A stretch of DNA of 64,000 nt from positions 1,302,001 through 1,366,000 of the forward strand of contig MBPM02000008.1 in assembly GCA_001695595.3 (NCBI GenBank). Reading direction: 5' to 3'. This stretch comes from Plasmopara viticola. Its lineage: Eukaryota; Oomycota; Peronosporomycetes; Peronosporales; Peronosporaceae. Below, piece by piece: positions 20,673-30,706 of the stretch. Both the position numbers and the translations under genes were made by a program. The notes below the pieces were generated by a model. The model searched no databases and had not been told where the DNA came from. It saw only the letters and a program-made list of their open reading frames with translations. Numbering within the stretch: the stretch's first letter is position 1; each line of letters starts with the position of its first letter.

Positions 20673-23600
20673 ATTGTAGGGAGGAGGCTTGGCGAAGTCG
20701 GTCGAGACAGTGCAGTCGAGGCTCGAGGATTGACTAGGTGAAGGGAAGTTTGTGAAGTGATTGAGATTGATCTGAGCTTTACGGATCGGCCTACGGCAAC
20801 GAGTGGCCAAAAGGCTCATCTTGAACTAGCTACTGCCTACCCAAAAAACTCTATCCTTCTCTAATTTCATTTGCTATATGTTTTCCACAAATTGTTCTGT
20901 CTCAAAATCATTTTCTGGTTCATAATCTAGAAATTCAGCTGGTGTACTAAATACTTGCGTATCCTATATAATTTTTGGCCAATGACTGTAACCGCCTATC
21001 CTAGACTTTTATCCCGAAATTTTAAGAACCACAAAAGTGTTCTAACATCTGTAGCTGCGACTGCAGTATACGGTATGACGTGGCTGCTGTTTGTGGCAAA
21101 GGCTATGACAGACTGCAATTACGTCACATATCATGGCTCGAAACCATGCTCCCTGCGCCTTTTTAACATTTTGCCACAGTTAAAAAAATTAAACGTGGAT
21201 TATCTTAATCCACCAAGTAAGAAAATTGTATTTTAAGCTCTGGTACAAAAATGGCTTGGTCCAAAATGGCTAAATTTAGTGTGCGAGACCGTGACAGTGC
21301 ACCATATTTCTGAATGTTTTCGTGCAAAATCTTTTGCATGACCGGTGTGTCTGACGTCAATTTTAAAGCCTTTTCAAAGCTCAAAGAAGTTGTTCTGTCA
21401 GAGTTTATATTTACCTGAGGTTTTACAGCAGCCCTGGCTGACGAAGAGCCTTTGAGTGCTCGCCGAAAGGCACGTGGGGCCTCTTGTCATATTTATCGCT
21501 CAAAGGCGATATTGTTTGTGGATTATCGAACGGGGAAGGAGATAGGTGCGGCTTGTACGCTGCAGCGGAAAGCGAGGCTATTCCAGAGCCGTTCTTTCCT
21601 TAGCTTCGCTCTATGCTATATATTCAGACCTAGTCCAGACGCAGCTTTTGTTACGGGGCAGCGGCCGAATGGCAGCCCTCTTTGCTGTCCATTTAGTTAT
21701 CGTTACGTCCGACGTCCTTGTGTTAAAAAGGCAATAAGTATAAAATGTCGAATCCATGTATAGCCTTTCTGTTCGGTAGCTATAAAAATCAAGGCTGGGA
21801 CTGAGGTTAATGTATCATATTGCTTAGACGGAAGACGAACACCGGTGTGTTCGTCTTTCAATTAGCTGTGGCAAGCCAAAGACAAAGTTAAGACTTGAAA
21901 ATCTTGACTTGTCGACAGTTTAATGGATTGAGGTGGGTGTGTGAGCCGCGAATTTGACGCTCTGGTAAATTTTTGAATTTAACCACCCACTTGTACATGA
22001 ATGCCACCAATATGATGTGAAGATCTAGAAAAGTGTCTTGTCTTGGCTCAAAAATTAATGGTCGGAGCACCATGTGCCTTTAAAGTCATTCCGTCTTTCA
22101 GGTCCTCGTCGTACAGAACAGCTGCTCGGGCTTATAATGTTGGACCCATCCTAAAAGATGCAGAGCGTCAGCTCACTTATAGCATGGCGGCTGTAATTTC
22201 TGTCGACAAAAAACTAAGTCAGCTTTAGCATCTATGTTTTCGGTGAAGAACCAAATTAAAGACTTAAGTTTGGTTCCTGATGAATTCGTACGTCAAAAAA
22301 GCTTTTGGCCCTCCTTATATGAGCTAACTCTGGGCAAACGTGCGTCTGCACGCAGATCGAGTTTGCTACATTTGAATTCAAATTGCATTTACCTTTCGCG
22401 AAAAATGACATCAACCGTACCATATTCAGGACAAGTTAAGTGCACATGCTGCCATCCTTATTATTAAGTGGTCTAACCTGTCACGAGCCATTCAAAACTT
22501 TACAAGTGCGATTTTATCGCAAAATACTCCTTTTGATGAGCCGAGTCGATTTACTTGGTAGCATTAAGCTGTTTGGAATGAAATAAGATGACTTTCTCAT
22601 ACAAATTCTCATTAATTAGCAATAACACGCACATAATGGCATAGTCGAAAGCGTCTAAACGAAGCGAAAATATTTTGCCCGTTGACAAAGTCAGGATTTA
22701 AACCTGTAAAAAGCCTTGTTGGTGTTATTAAAGCATACTGGTGCGGACTATTTTGGCTCTGTTGGATGTCCTTTATTGACTGGGTCGTGCATAACCTTTG
22801 GGTAAGCCGCATTACTAGCATTGTACTCGTGCAAATAAGTTATAGGTTGACCCATTTTTCAGTTTTTATACGAACGTGACGTAGGTCAGACTTGCTTTTA
22901 AATTTCCATGGCTGTTTACAAAGCAGTCGAGAACATTTACTTTCTTCCGCTACACAGACACATTTATCAATGTTTATATTAATCTCATGACCTCAGAGTT
23001 GGCTCAGGTGGACAAATCAGTCTCCAAAGCCGACACGAGGCGGCTGTAAACGAACGTATCATCTTAGTATATCCGGGCATAAGTTCGTAATGATCGAATT
23101 TGCTTAAGCAAAGGCAGACGTCGCTAGGGCGTTAAATAGCTTTTGCGGCATCTGTAATCAATCTTAAAGGCGTAATAACCAGCGTAAGGGGTAAAACCGA
23201 CATCTCCGCTTGAAATCGATAGCAGCCGTCTGTCAAATATATATAAAGCTCCGGCCATCTTCCTAAGTAACATTTCTTTCCTTGAATGGGTATTCTATTA
23301 GCCAGTCGTTAAGCACATAAAATTAGCGACAAGTACGGATACCTTGACTCCTGCGTTATACTTTTCTTTTAATCTCAGCGAAGTAGACATAAACGAAATT
23401 GTTGAGCAGTCAGTACTTTATGCCTGGACAAGATCAAATTTATGCTTGAATTCTTTTATCCGATAAAAGTTTCGATGTTAGATTACTGGACATCGATCTT
23501 GAGCATTTGTTTAATTATGATAGTCCAACTTTTTAATATCCTAGAGTTTCCAAGCCACGGCAAAACGTACGGGGCTTATACGCTGATTGAAGACATCTTC

Positions 23601-24946
23601 ATCTAGTAAAACGGTTTATTGGTATTTTTATAGAGGGTTGCATATTAAGAAACGACACTTTTTAGTGTTTTTGATATATTCCAACCAGAAGATTATTTGC
23701 TTTAGATTTTGTCAAATCCAGTTGCTCTTCAATATCAGGCAGTGTCTACAATTGACCTGTTTATTTTTAAGGTAATTTGGATCACTTTGGAACTGTGATG
23801 CCGCTTATGACACAGGGGTCGAATTTGCATCGCATCGTCGTTCTCTTCTAACTGAGCCATGTTCACCCACTTTAGGTGCTATACTCGTGGTCTCATGTTG
23901 CCGTCTTTCAAACTTACGCTACCCACTTGCTGAACTTTGCTTTCGCAGTTGGTAGTATCAGGCTATCTACCTTTCAAGCTATGATAACCGATGCTCAAGA
24001 GATATTTAAAGCGTATTTAGCATCCAAATCCGCCAGCGGAACAGATAGACTCGCTACGAGAACTTCGTCACGTCTCCCATGAAAAAGATCTGGTATGATT
24101 GCGGGCGGATATTTGGCTAGGGCTGTCTTTTTCTAAAACGTGCGGACAACAACGACTCACATGAGCTCTATTGCGCAAGGTCAATCTGCTGGCATCTATG
24201 GCCTCGCCCTGCTAGTAGACCAAAAGTCCTTTCTTTTAACACAGGGTCAAGTCGTCGTGCCCATGGTGAAGACAAGAAATGCATTCATGCTGACGAAATT
24301 CACAATTTTTACATCAAGGTCTCAAAATGTTTAGAGCTGTAAAATCAATCCGTCAAATTAAAAGAAATTTATTTCCGCTGCTCTCTCTTAGACCTTCAAT
24401 CAATTTGTTTTGACTGACCGCAACCATTTGTCGGCTTGCAAAATGTCGAAACATATCAAGACGTTTTTTGACACGCGAGTGTGACAGGCAATTCACCTTT
24501 ACTTTATTCGAGAGCCGCCAAGATTGCAAAAGCCAACCGCTTATAATGTGAATCAGCTATGCGCTTTCCATAAAAACATAGGTCTTGCCCAGTGGTGCTG
24601 CTAGTTCCTGTATTTCTCCATCTCGGATAACGTGGCATATGTCAGAAGTTCGTTTGAGCTCTAAACATTGCTTTAGTCGGCAAGACTCAACTTCATATGG
24701 ACCAAAGTTGATTTACCGAGTCCGCTAGTCGGTTCAATAAGACAAAGAGCTGCATATCTTAAAAATTATAAAGGATCCTATGTGTAACTATACTCATTTT
24801 GAAGAGCGACTTGCGATTTCATCTTCCACCACTGCGGATTGCACCTTTTAGAGCTGAGGGAATATAAGGTGGGCTCACGGTCAGGCCATAGTCAACTTGA
24901 CTTGTACGAGAAGTGACGCCCCAACAATACAAGCCGTATTTTTTCT

Positions 24947-24977
24947 GAATATGATCATTTAGCCAATGATCATATTC
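24947..24977. repeat. Perfect 13-bp inverted repeat with 5-nt loop
   Basis: GAATATGATCATT, loop TAGCC, then AATGATCATATTC. Stem pairing is complete. No adjacent gene explains it. It may be the remnant of a small inverted-repeat transposon or a chance hairpin in AT-rich DNA. Confidence 0.7.
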
Positions 24978-26037
24978 AAAATAATTACGCCATTCTTGCT
25001 TCCACAAAAGGAGCTTGAGTACTGGTGGGTGGCGAGTTGTGTCGAAAGATGCGCTTCTTTCAATTGATCTTTCTAAAATTCAGGGCACAATACATATCGA
25101 TAAATTTGTTTTACGGAGGAGTGCTCGTACTTTTGTAAACAAAGTGAAATGCTACGCGCACCTAATCATCTGTGATCAAGACCGCCTCAGTGTTCTTCTC
25201 TATTTTTTGTCATAAAAAAGGTCCCGCTTTAGTCTTTTCTTCGAAGGTTGAAGTCTTAAGCTTTGAGAGTGTACACCCCACACTAAGCACTGAGTTAGCC
25301 CTCGAATATGGACTTTTTTCATAAAATTCGAGCGCCGTGACGCTTTCCAGCTACTTAGTAGCAAGATTGGCTGCTCAGATATCATGCTTGTAGAAGCGAG
25401 CAAGTCGTCAGAGCAGTGCGAATTGCTCGGTCGAAAGATGCGAAAAGGTGCCCGAAACGCTTGCGAATCGACGATAAGTACTGAAGGTTTCGGGATCACG
25501 CAGCACCCTGCACAGAGGAGGCTTAGAAGAGAACTTTTAATCTTCTAGTGATGAACATCAGATCTCCCGATCTGAGGACGATTAACGTGAGCAATCTATT
25601 CCAACTTTTACTATTACAGTGTTTTTTTCTTATCTTTAATTAACACTGTTTTGCACTAAATCTTACATTTTATTTTGGGCAGGGACTATGTATAGCCATC
25701 ATTTCTTTATAACGGGATGGCCTGAACTAATACCTGAGTACATAATAAGTAGTCTTTGTAACTAGATAAAATAAATTATTGTTGGGTTGTATTGATCTAC
25801 TCTTGTAACTCTGAGCCCATGTGAATAAAAGGCTGTGTTCAGCATGATAGCCAGCAAACTGGTCGCTTGCAAACTATACTGTTCTTCAGTACTACGCAAG
25901 TCGAATCGTTTCTGACTTGGGATCGCCACTGCCGCCACAACTCGACAAGCAGCTGTTTTCATCGCTGCGGTCGTTTTTGGACCACGTCGAAGCGACGTTT
26001 CGAAGAGTGGCGCCGCCATCCAGTGTGATTCTTGTTG

Positions 26038-26052
26038 TCATTTCATCATTTC
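26038..26052 (+). promoter_or_regulatory. Paired initiator-like TCATTTC elements
   Basis: TCATTTC occurs twice within 15 bp, about 130-145 bp before the ATG of the first AGC kinase. Oomycete core promoters commonly carry an initiator of the form TCATTYY followed by a pyrimidine-rich stretch; here TCTCTCTG follows the second copy. Confidence 0.45.
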
Positions 26053-26181
26053 TCTCTGTTGGTTGATGCTTCCATGGATCAGACACCGACCGATAAATGA
26101 CAGAGTGGCCAGTAGCAAGAAATTACATAAGTCTTACACAGCTCTCACCCCTTGTTCCTTCTTGCGGTACACAGAGCCAAA

Positions 26182-27603
26182 ATGGTGGTCTTTCCGTCCA
26201 TTGAGAAACCATCTATGGCACCCATGTGGCACAAGTTACGCGAGATACGCGCCATGGTCACTAATCGACCGTATCTCGACATTCAGCAGCGGATCTTACC
26301 TTTCTCGTGGCGCACGCGATCCGAGCAAAACGCAACGAATCGTTTTACCAATTGCCTCACTGTTGCCGGCATCAAAGCACGACGATCATCTGTGACGCGA
26401 TCAACTTTAATCTCGGAGCTCGAAAAATCTACCACTATCGATGAGTTTGAATTATTGGACATGTTGGGCCAAGGAAGTTTCGGCTCTGTGCATCTCGCGC
26501 GTCATCTGGGTACCGGAGCCGCTGTAGCCATGAAAATCGTTGCGAAATCTTTATTGCACGAGACAAAGCAGGAATTGAACAGTCTAAGGGAGCAGCGCGT
26601 ACATTTGAACCTCGAGCATCCATTTATTGCAAAACTCTATACGACTTTTCAAGATAAGGATGCTTTGTACTTTGTTTTGGAATTCTGTCCTGGTGGAGAG
26701 ATCTATAGCTTGGTGTACCCACATGACGATGGTCATGCAGAGGAACATGAAGCCTATGAAGAGTTGGACGAAGAGGAGCGGCGACAACATGGTAGACGAA
26801 TGGATCAGCCTGAAGAGACTGAATCCGAGTCGGAGGAAGAGCACAGTCGACAGCAACTCAGACCAAGTTGTGCACTTAGTTGCGATACTTTGACGTTGGA
26901 CAATTTTCTTTTAAAACAAAGAGTACGTTCTGCTCGTGGTGGATTGCACGAACGCTACGTCGTGTTTTACGCTGCATGTGTGGTAACAGCGTTAGAGTAC
27001 GTGCACAAACGAGGAGTCTTGTATCGCGATTTGAAACTCGAGAATCTTGTGGTGGATGCTGAAGGATATGCCAAGCTTATTGATTTCGGTCTATCCAAGT
27101 CAAATGCCACGCAGATGACAGAGCGAAGTTGGACAATGTGTGGAAGTGCCGAGTACATGGCGCCTGAGATTCTGCAGCATAAAGTGTACGACCAGCGAGT
27201 GGATTTATGGTCATTTGGAATTCTTTTGTATGAAATGTTGTTTGGATCAACGCCGTTTTATCATGCTAACAAGCGAGAACAAGGCCGCCGCATCATTTCA
27301 GAGCCAGTGCTGTTTCCGGACAATTGCGAACAAAAATACCCAGCAGTGTGTGCTTTGATTCAGACTTTATTAGAAAAAGACCCAGCACTGCGGCTTGCAA
27401 CGTTTGCAGCAGTGAAAACGACGGATTTTTTTCGCACATATTTTCCCTCTAGTCGATGTTGGCAACAAATTGAGATGCGACAGGTGAAACCTCCCTTTAT
27501 TCCACGACTAAATGGTCTTTTTGATACTAGTTTGTTTGTGCGTGTTCGAGAAAATTGTCATGATGCTAATTGCAGTAATGTCGACTCGGACTTCGGGTAC
27601 TAA
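26182..27603 (+). CDS. AGC-family protein kinase (PKA/PKG-like), 473 aa
   Basis: Ser/Thr kinase. The start is the ATG in GCCAAAATGG, the first ATG in frame. The N-terminal ~88 residues are unassigned. The kinase domain then has the Gly loop GQGSFGSV (96-103), VAMK lysine 118, YRDLKLEN with catalytic D283, DFG D301, activation loop WTMCGSAEYMAPE with candidate phospho-Thr318, and APE 327-329. Between helices D and E (about 179-250) sits an acidic Glu-rich insert absent from ordinary PKA-type kinases. The C-terminal AGC tail is recognisable (PPFIPRLNGLFDTSLF) but the extreme end, SDFGY, lacks the hydrophobic FxxF. Intron-free. The neighbour at 28,345 is a diverged paralogue. Substrate unknown. 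Confidence 0.93.
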   Translation: MVVFPSIEKPSMAPMWHKLREIRAMVTNRPYLDIQQRILPFSWRTRSEQNATNRFTNCLTVAGIKARRSSVTRSTLISELEKSTTIDEFELLDMLGQGSFGSVHLARHLGTGAAVAMKIVAKSLLHETKQELNSLREQRVHLNLEHPFIAKLYTTFQDKDALYFVLEFCPGGEIYSLVYPHDDGHAEEHEAYEELDEEERRQHGRRMDQPEETESESEEEHSRQQLRPSCALSCDTLTLDNFLLKQRVRSARGGLHERYVVFYAACVVTALEYVHKRGVLYRDLKLENLVVDAEGYAKLIDFGLSKSNATQMTERSWTMCGSAEYMAPEILQHKVYDQRVDLWSFGILLYEMLFGSTPFYHANKREQGRRIISEPVLFPDNCEQKYPAVCALIQTLLEKDPALRLATFAAVKTTDFFRTYFPSSRCWQQIEMRQVKPPFIPRLNGLFDTSLFVRVRENCHDANCSNVDSDFGY

Positions 27604-28344
27604 AATATTGTAGCGGAAAGATGTTGGTGGTAAGCGTAAGATCTAATGCAGTCGAAAAACAATGATCTCGATGTTCAATATGATTTTTTAATATTTCGTT
27701 GATCCTTTGACTGGGAAATTTACGCAGTATTGAGGCAACAATCATGTGCGAACTTAATACTTACTTTATCTTGCACCGGATTTTGCCTCGGGGATTGTCA
27801 GTGTGTAGCTTAAACGTTACATTTATTTGTCATAGAATAATCTAGCAACATTTCTGTACTCTTCGTCGCATGACAGGACTAAAAAAAATGCATGGGAAGA
27901 TTACTGTATATATATATAATAGGGCCAAAGTATTAGATGGCCACATTACCACAACTTGTAACTGTATTTTAATAAGTCGACATATTAAAAACCACCCAAC
28001 TCTGTGGTAATGTGAAAGCTGCGGTCCCTGTGGAGAGCAGGAAGCGTTCTGAATGTTTCTCTAGACGTCGTCAATCGATGGATCGAAAATAGCGCGCGTA
28101 GAGTTGTCAATTTCAACAATTTAGATTAGAAAATCCAATATAATTTTATCAAATGAAAAGAATCCACTTTCCTTATGTCTTATCCCTATGTGACGTGTGT
28201 GAACATCGTAAGTAGTCTATTCTAAGGTAAAGTGTGAGATAACTAGCATGCTCAAATTAGCATTACCCAAGAGACTTGGTAGAAGTTTACGAGGTCTGTG
28301 CAAAACTTGACAGGCCATCACAATCCATCTCCAAAGTTGGTAGC
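27604..28344. other. Intergenic region between the two AGC kinases
   Basis: AT-rich, with a TATATATATATAAT run near 27,907. It presumably holds the 3' end of the first kinase transcript and the promoter of the second. No gene is seen. The frame of the second kinase stays open upstream of its first ATG to about 28,276, so a 5' exon cannot be fully excluded. Confidence 0.6.
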
Positions 28345-29676
28345 ATGAGTAGCCAAGCAGTAAAGATCAGCAGTGCTTTGAATGCAATGGGCTATAATTC
28401 TGTCAATCCGAAGTTTGAAGTGGGGACCCATTTCAAGACGAATCTAATTCAGTGTAATGATCCAGAGCTCCAGACGCTAGGAGCTGATGACTTTGAAGTT
28501 ATGCGTGTGCTTGGCGTCGGCACGTACGGTGTGGTGAAGCTAGCGAGACATAGACGCACTGGGATCAGTGTTGCACTGAAAATTTTGTCCAAAGAGCACG
28601 TGGTCTCAATGCATCAGGAGAAGCACATTTTGCGGGAGCGTGCAGTGCACTTGCAGATGGAACATCCACTAGTTGCAAAGTTGTATGGTACTTTTCAAGA
28701 CGACGATTGTCTATACTTGGTACTCGAGTACTTGCCAGGAGGAGAGTTATGGAGTCTCGTGTATTTGCACCATGAAGACAAAGAGGAGACAAACATCGGA
28801 AAGGCCGTCATTCGACCATCTAAGCTGGTAAAGGATGATGGTGACGAGCTCCGACCAGCCACGTCAATTAATGAAGGAAACTCGACCTCAGGTCAGTCTT
28901 CGATGGCACGAACCCTTGAGGCGAACAGTCTTTATACTCTACGCAGCCACCATGGTGGCCTAAAGGAAGAGCATGCGATATTCTACTTGGGGTGCATCTT
29001 GAGTGCTCTTGAGTATTTACACGATCAAAGATTGTTGTATCGGGATTTAAAATTGGAAAATCTGGTGCTTGATGAAGAGGGGTATTTAAAACTCCTCGAT
29101 TTTGGGTTTGCCAAGCTCGACGCACAACGATCAGAGGACACTGATGATAGCAGTGAACAGAACCAGAACTTACGAAACAATACTCTATGTGGTAGCATGG
29201 ATTACATGGCCCCAGAGGTGCTGCTTCGCCAGTCTCATGATCAACGGGTTGATATTTGGTCATTTGGTATCATAATGTACGAACTTTTGCTCGGCAAGAC
29301 TCCTTTTTATCATGAAAATCCACGCGAACTTGGTCGTAGAATCACGCACGACAAGGTGGAGTTTTTGAACGAGTTTGAAGAAGATTGTCCACTAGCGTGT
29401 GACCTGATCAATCAGCTTTTAGTCAAGAATCCAGATGAACGACTGTCTTGTGTTGGAAAGATTAAACAGCATGGCTTTTTTTCTCGAGTATTTTCGAGTC
29501 CTGACGACTGGCAGCGCCTGCTTCGTCGTGAATGCACTGCACCCTTCATTCCCAAGATCAACGGACCTTTCGACACATCTTTTTTCCAGACTATCGATGA
29601 TGAATACCAAGACGAGCTAGAAGCCAGTGTAGAGCCGTATTTTGAAGATGGCTCTAACATTTTTACCGATTTTTAA
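28345..29676 (+). CDS. AGC-family protein kinase (PKA-like), 443 aa, with terminal FxxF
   Basis: Ser/Thr kinase in tandem with the previous gene. The start is the first in-frame ATG (MSSQAVK). Gly loop GVGTYGVV (57-64), VALK lysine 79, probable helix-C Glu98, YRDLKLEN with D234, DFG D252, activation loop NNTLCGSMDYMAPE with Thr280. There is an insert of about 65 residues between helices D and E (139-203), at the same place as in the neighbour but of unrelated sequence, and the activation segment has about 16 extra residues rich in Asp/Ser (255-278). The protein ends exactly in FTDF (440-443), matching the carboxy-terminal FxxF by which PKA catalytic subunits occupy their own PIF pocket. Intron-free. 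Confidence 0.93.
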   Translation: MSSQAVKISSALNAMGYNSVNPKFEVGTHFKTNLIQCNDPELQTLGADDFEVMRVLGVGTYGVVKLARHRRTGISVALKILSKEHVVSMHQEKHILRERAVHLQMEHPLVAKLYGTFQDDDCLYLVLEYLPGGELWSLVYLHHEDKEETNIGKAVIRPSKLVKDDGDELRPATSINEGNSTSGQSSMARTLEANSLYTLRSHHGGLKEEHAIFYLGCILSALEYLHDQRLLYRDLKLENLVLDEEGYLKLLDFGFAKLDAQRSEDTDDSSEQNQNLRNNTLCGSMDYMAPEVLLRQSHDQRVDIWSFGIIMYELLLGKTPFYHENPRELGRRITHDKVEFLNEFEEDCPLACDLINQLLVKNPDERLSCVGKIKQHGFFSRVFSSPDDWQRLLRRECTAPFIPKINGPFDTSFFQTIDDEYQDELEASVEPYFEDGSNIFTDF

Positions 29677-29740
29677 CGCTATGCGCCTATGTTTTTTGCT
29701 GTTCTGTCGCGTCAAAAGTTATCCATCGTTTCTAATAATA

Positions 29741-29749
29741 TCATTTTTA
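29741..29749 (+). promoter_or_regulatory. Initiator-like element before the lipid kinase gene
   Basis: TCATTTTTA lies 53 bp upstream of the ATG in a 117-bp intergenic gap. It fits the TCATTYY initiator pattern of oomycete promoters, and the gap leaves little other room for a core promoter. Confidence 0.4.
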
Positions 29750-29793
29750 ATAAATCTAAATAATATACTTACTAGTTGTGAAGATACGACAGA

Positions 29794-30647
29794 ATGACTA
29801 TTGACATTGCGAGAGAGGACGGAAAAGAGTCGCTAGCTGTCTGTGTAGCGTGTGTGGCTATAGTTTTGCTATTCCAGTACCTCGTATCGGCACGAACATT
29901 AAATTTGACTCTTAGTGGCCCTGCGCGACGTCAAGATTTACATTTGCAGCGAAAAGCACAGCACATGGGCACTGGTGCTCTGATTTATGCGGCTTCAAGG
30001 TATTTTGGGCAACTGACGGGATCTGTGGTACTCTTGTTCTTTGGCGCGCTTTTCTATGGTCTGCACGAGCTAAGGGGATGCAGCGAGGCGATTAATACGG
30101 TCTACATTAAGGCTTTTCGAAATATATTGCGACAAAACGAAGTAACGAGAGTAGCACTGCCAGGTGCCTACTACTTTTTATTGGGCTCGGGCTTATCGCT
30201 TGCAATATTTCCGTCTCGCATCGCACGTCTCGCTATTCTTCATGTGTGGTAATATTTTATAACGTCAGAGACAGTGTCAGTTGTTTACGTTGTGGTGTGT
30301 AGTTGTCGATAGGCGACCCCGCTGCTGCATTCTTTGGAACGTTGTATGGTCGACACAAATTTAAAACTTTTATAGGTAAGCTCGGCGGCAACAAGTCATT
30401 GGAAGGATCGGCTGGGTGCTTCTGCGTTGCTGCTGGTGCTACCTTCATGGCATTGATGATCGAGCGCGCTTTTTATTTCGACGTTTACGACAGAATTGTA
30501 GCCAAGACGAGTACTATTTCGCTGGCGGCAGGATTTGGAGCAGCAGCTGCCGAGTTGCTAAATATTGGAGGATGGGACGATAATATTACTCTCCCACTAC
30601 TATCAAGTGTATTCCTACAAATTAGTGTCGGCAACTTGCTTAAATAA
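29794..30647 (+). CDS. CTP-dependent lipid kinase (dolichol/phytol/diacylglycerol kinase family), 1 intron
   Basis: Polytopic membrane enzyme expected to transfer phosphate from CTP to a lipid alcohol. Exons 29794-30243 and 30303-30647 give 264 aa. The 59-bp intron (GTGTGG...TGTAG, phase 0) was set because the first exon otherwise stops at 30,252, while LSIGDPAAAFFG must follow in frame. Family marks: RKAQHMGTG near residue 53 (the RKxxH block), GDPAAAFFGTLYGRHKF and KSLEGSAGCF (nucleotide-binding region), and WDDNITLPLLSS near the C-terminus. Several hydrophobic helices. Substrate cannot be decided between dolichol, phytol/farnesol and diacylglycerol. It converges on the PGS1-type gene with 59 bp between stops. 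Confidence 0.83.
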
Positions 30648-30706
30648 GTAGACAATGCCACCTTGCTGGAATATTGCAATATATTCTAATTAGAGAGATT
30701 TTTGAC

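Larger units (their letters stand above)
20331..26037. other. Gene-poor interval, no supportable gene
   Basis: About 5.7 kb with only short frames, none with a recognisable domain, signal or consistent start. A purine-rich stretch (cagggggagag near 20,608) followed by an imperfect palindrome near 20,649 looks like a retroelement terminus. The rest is AT-rich, with a perfect hairpin at 24,947-24,977. Likely decayed repeats and regulatory DNA. Confidence 0.6.

Noticed and set aside
26152..26181. Longer N-terminus for the first AGC kinase
   Set aside because: The upstream codon would be TTG; the first ATG is at 26,182 in good context.
30244..30252. Lipid kinase as two separate genes, one ending at 30,252
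   Set aside because: The two halves carry complementary parts of one family and join in frame through a 59-bp GT-AG intron.
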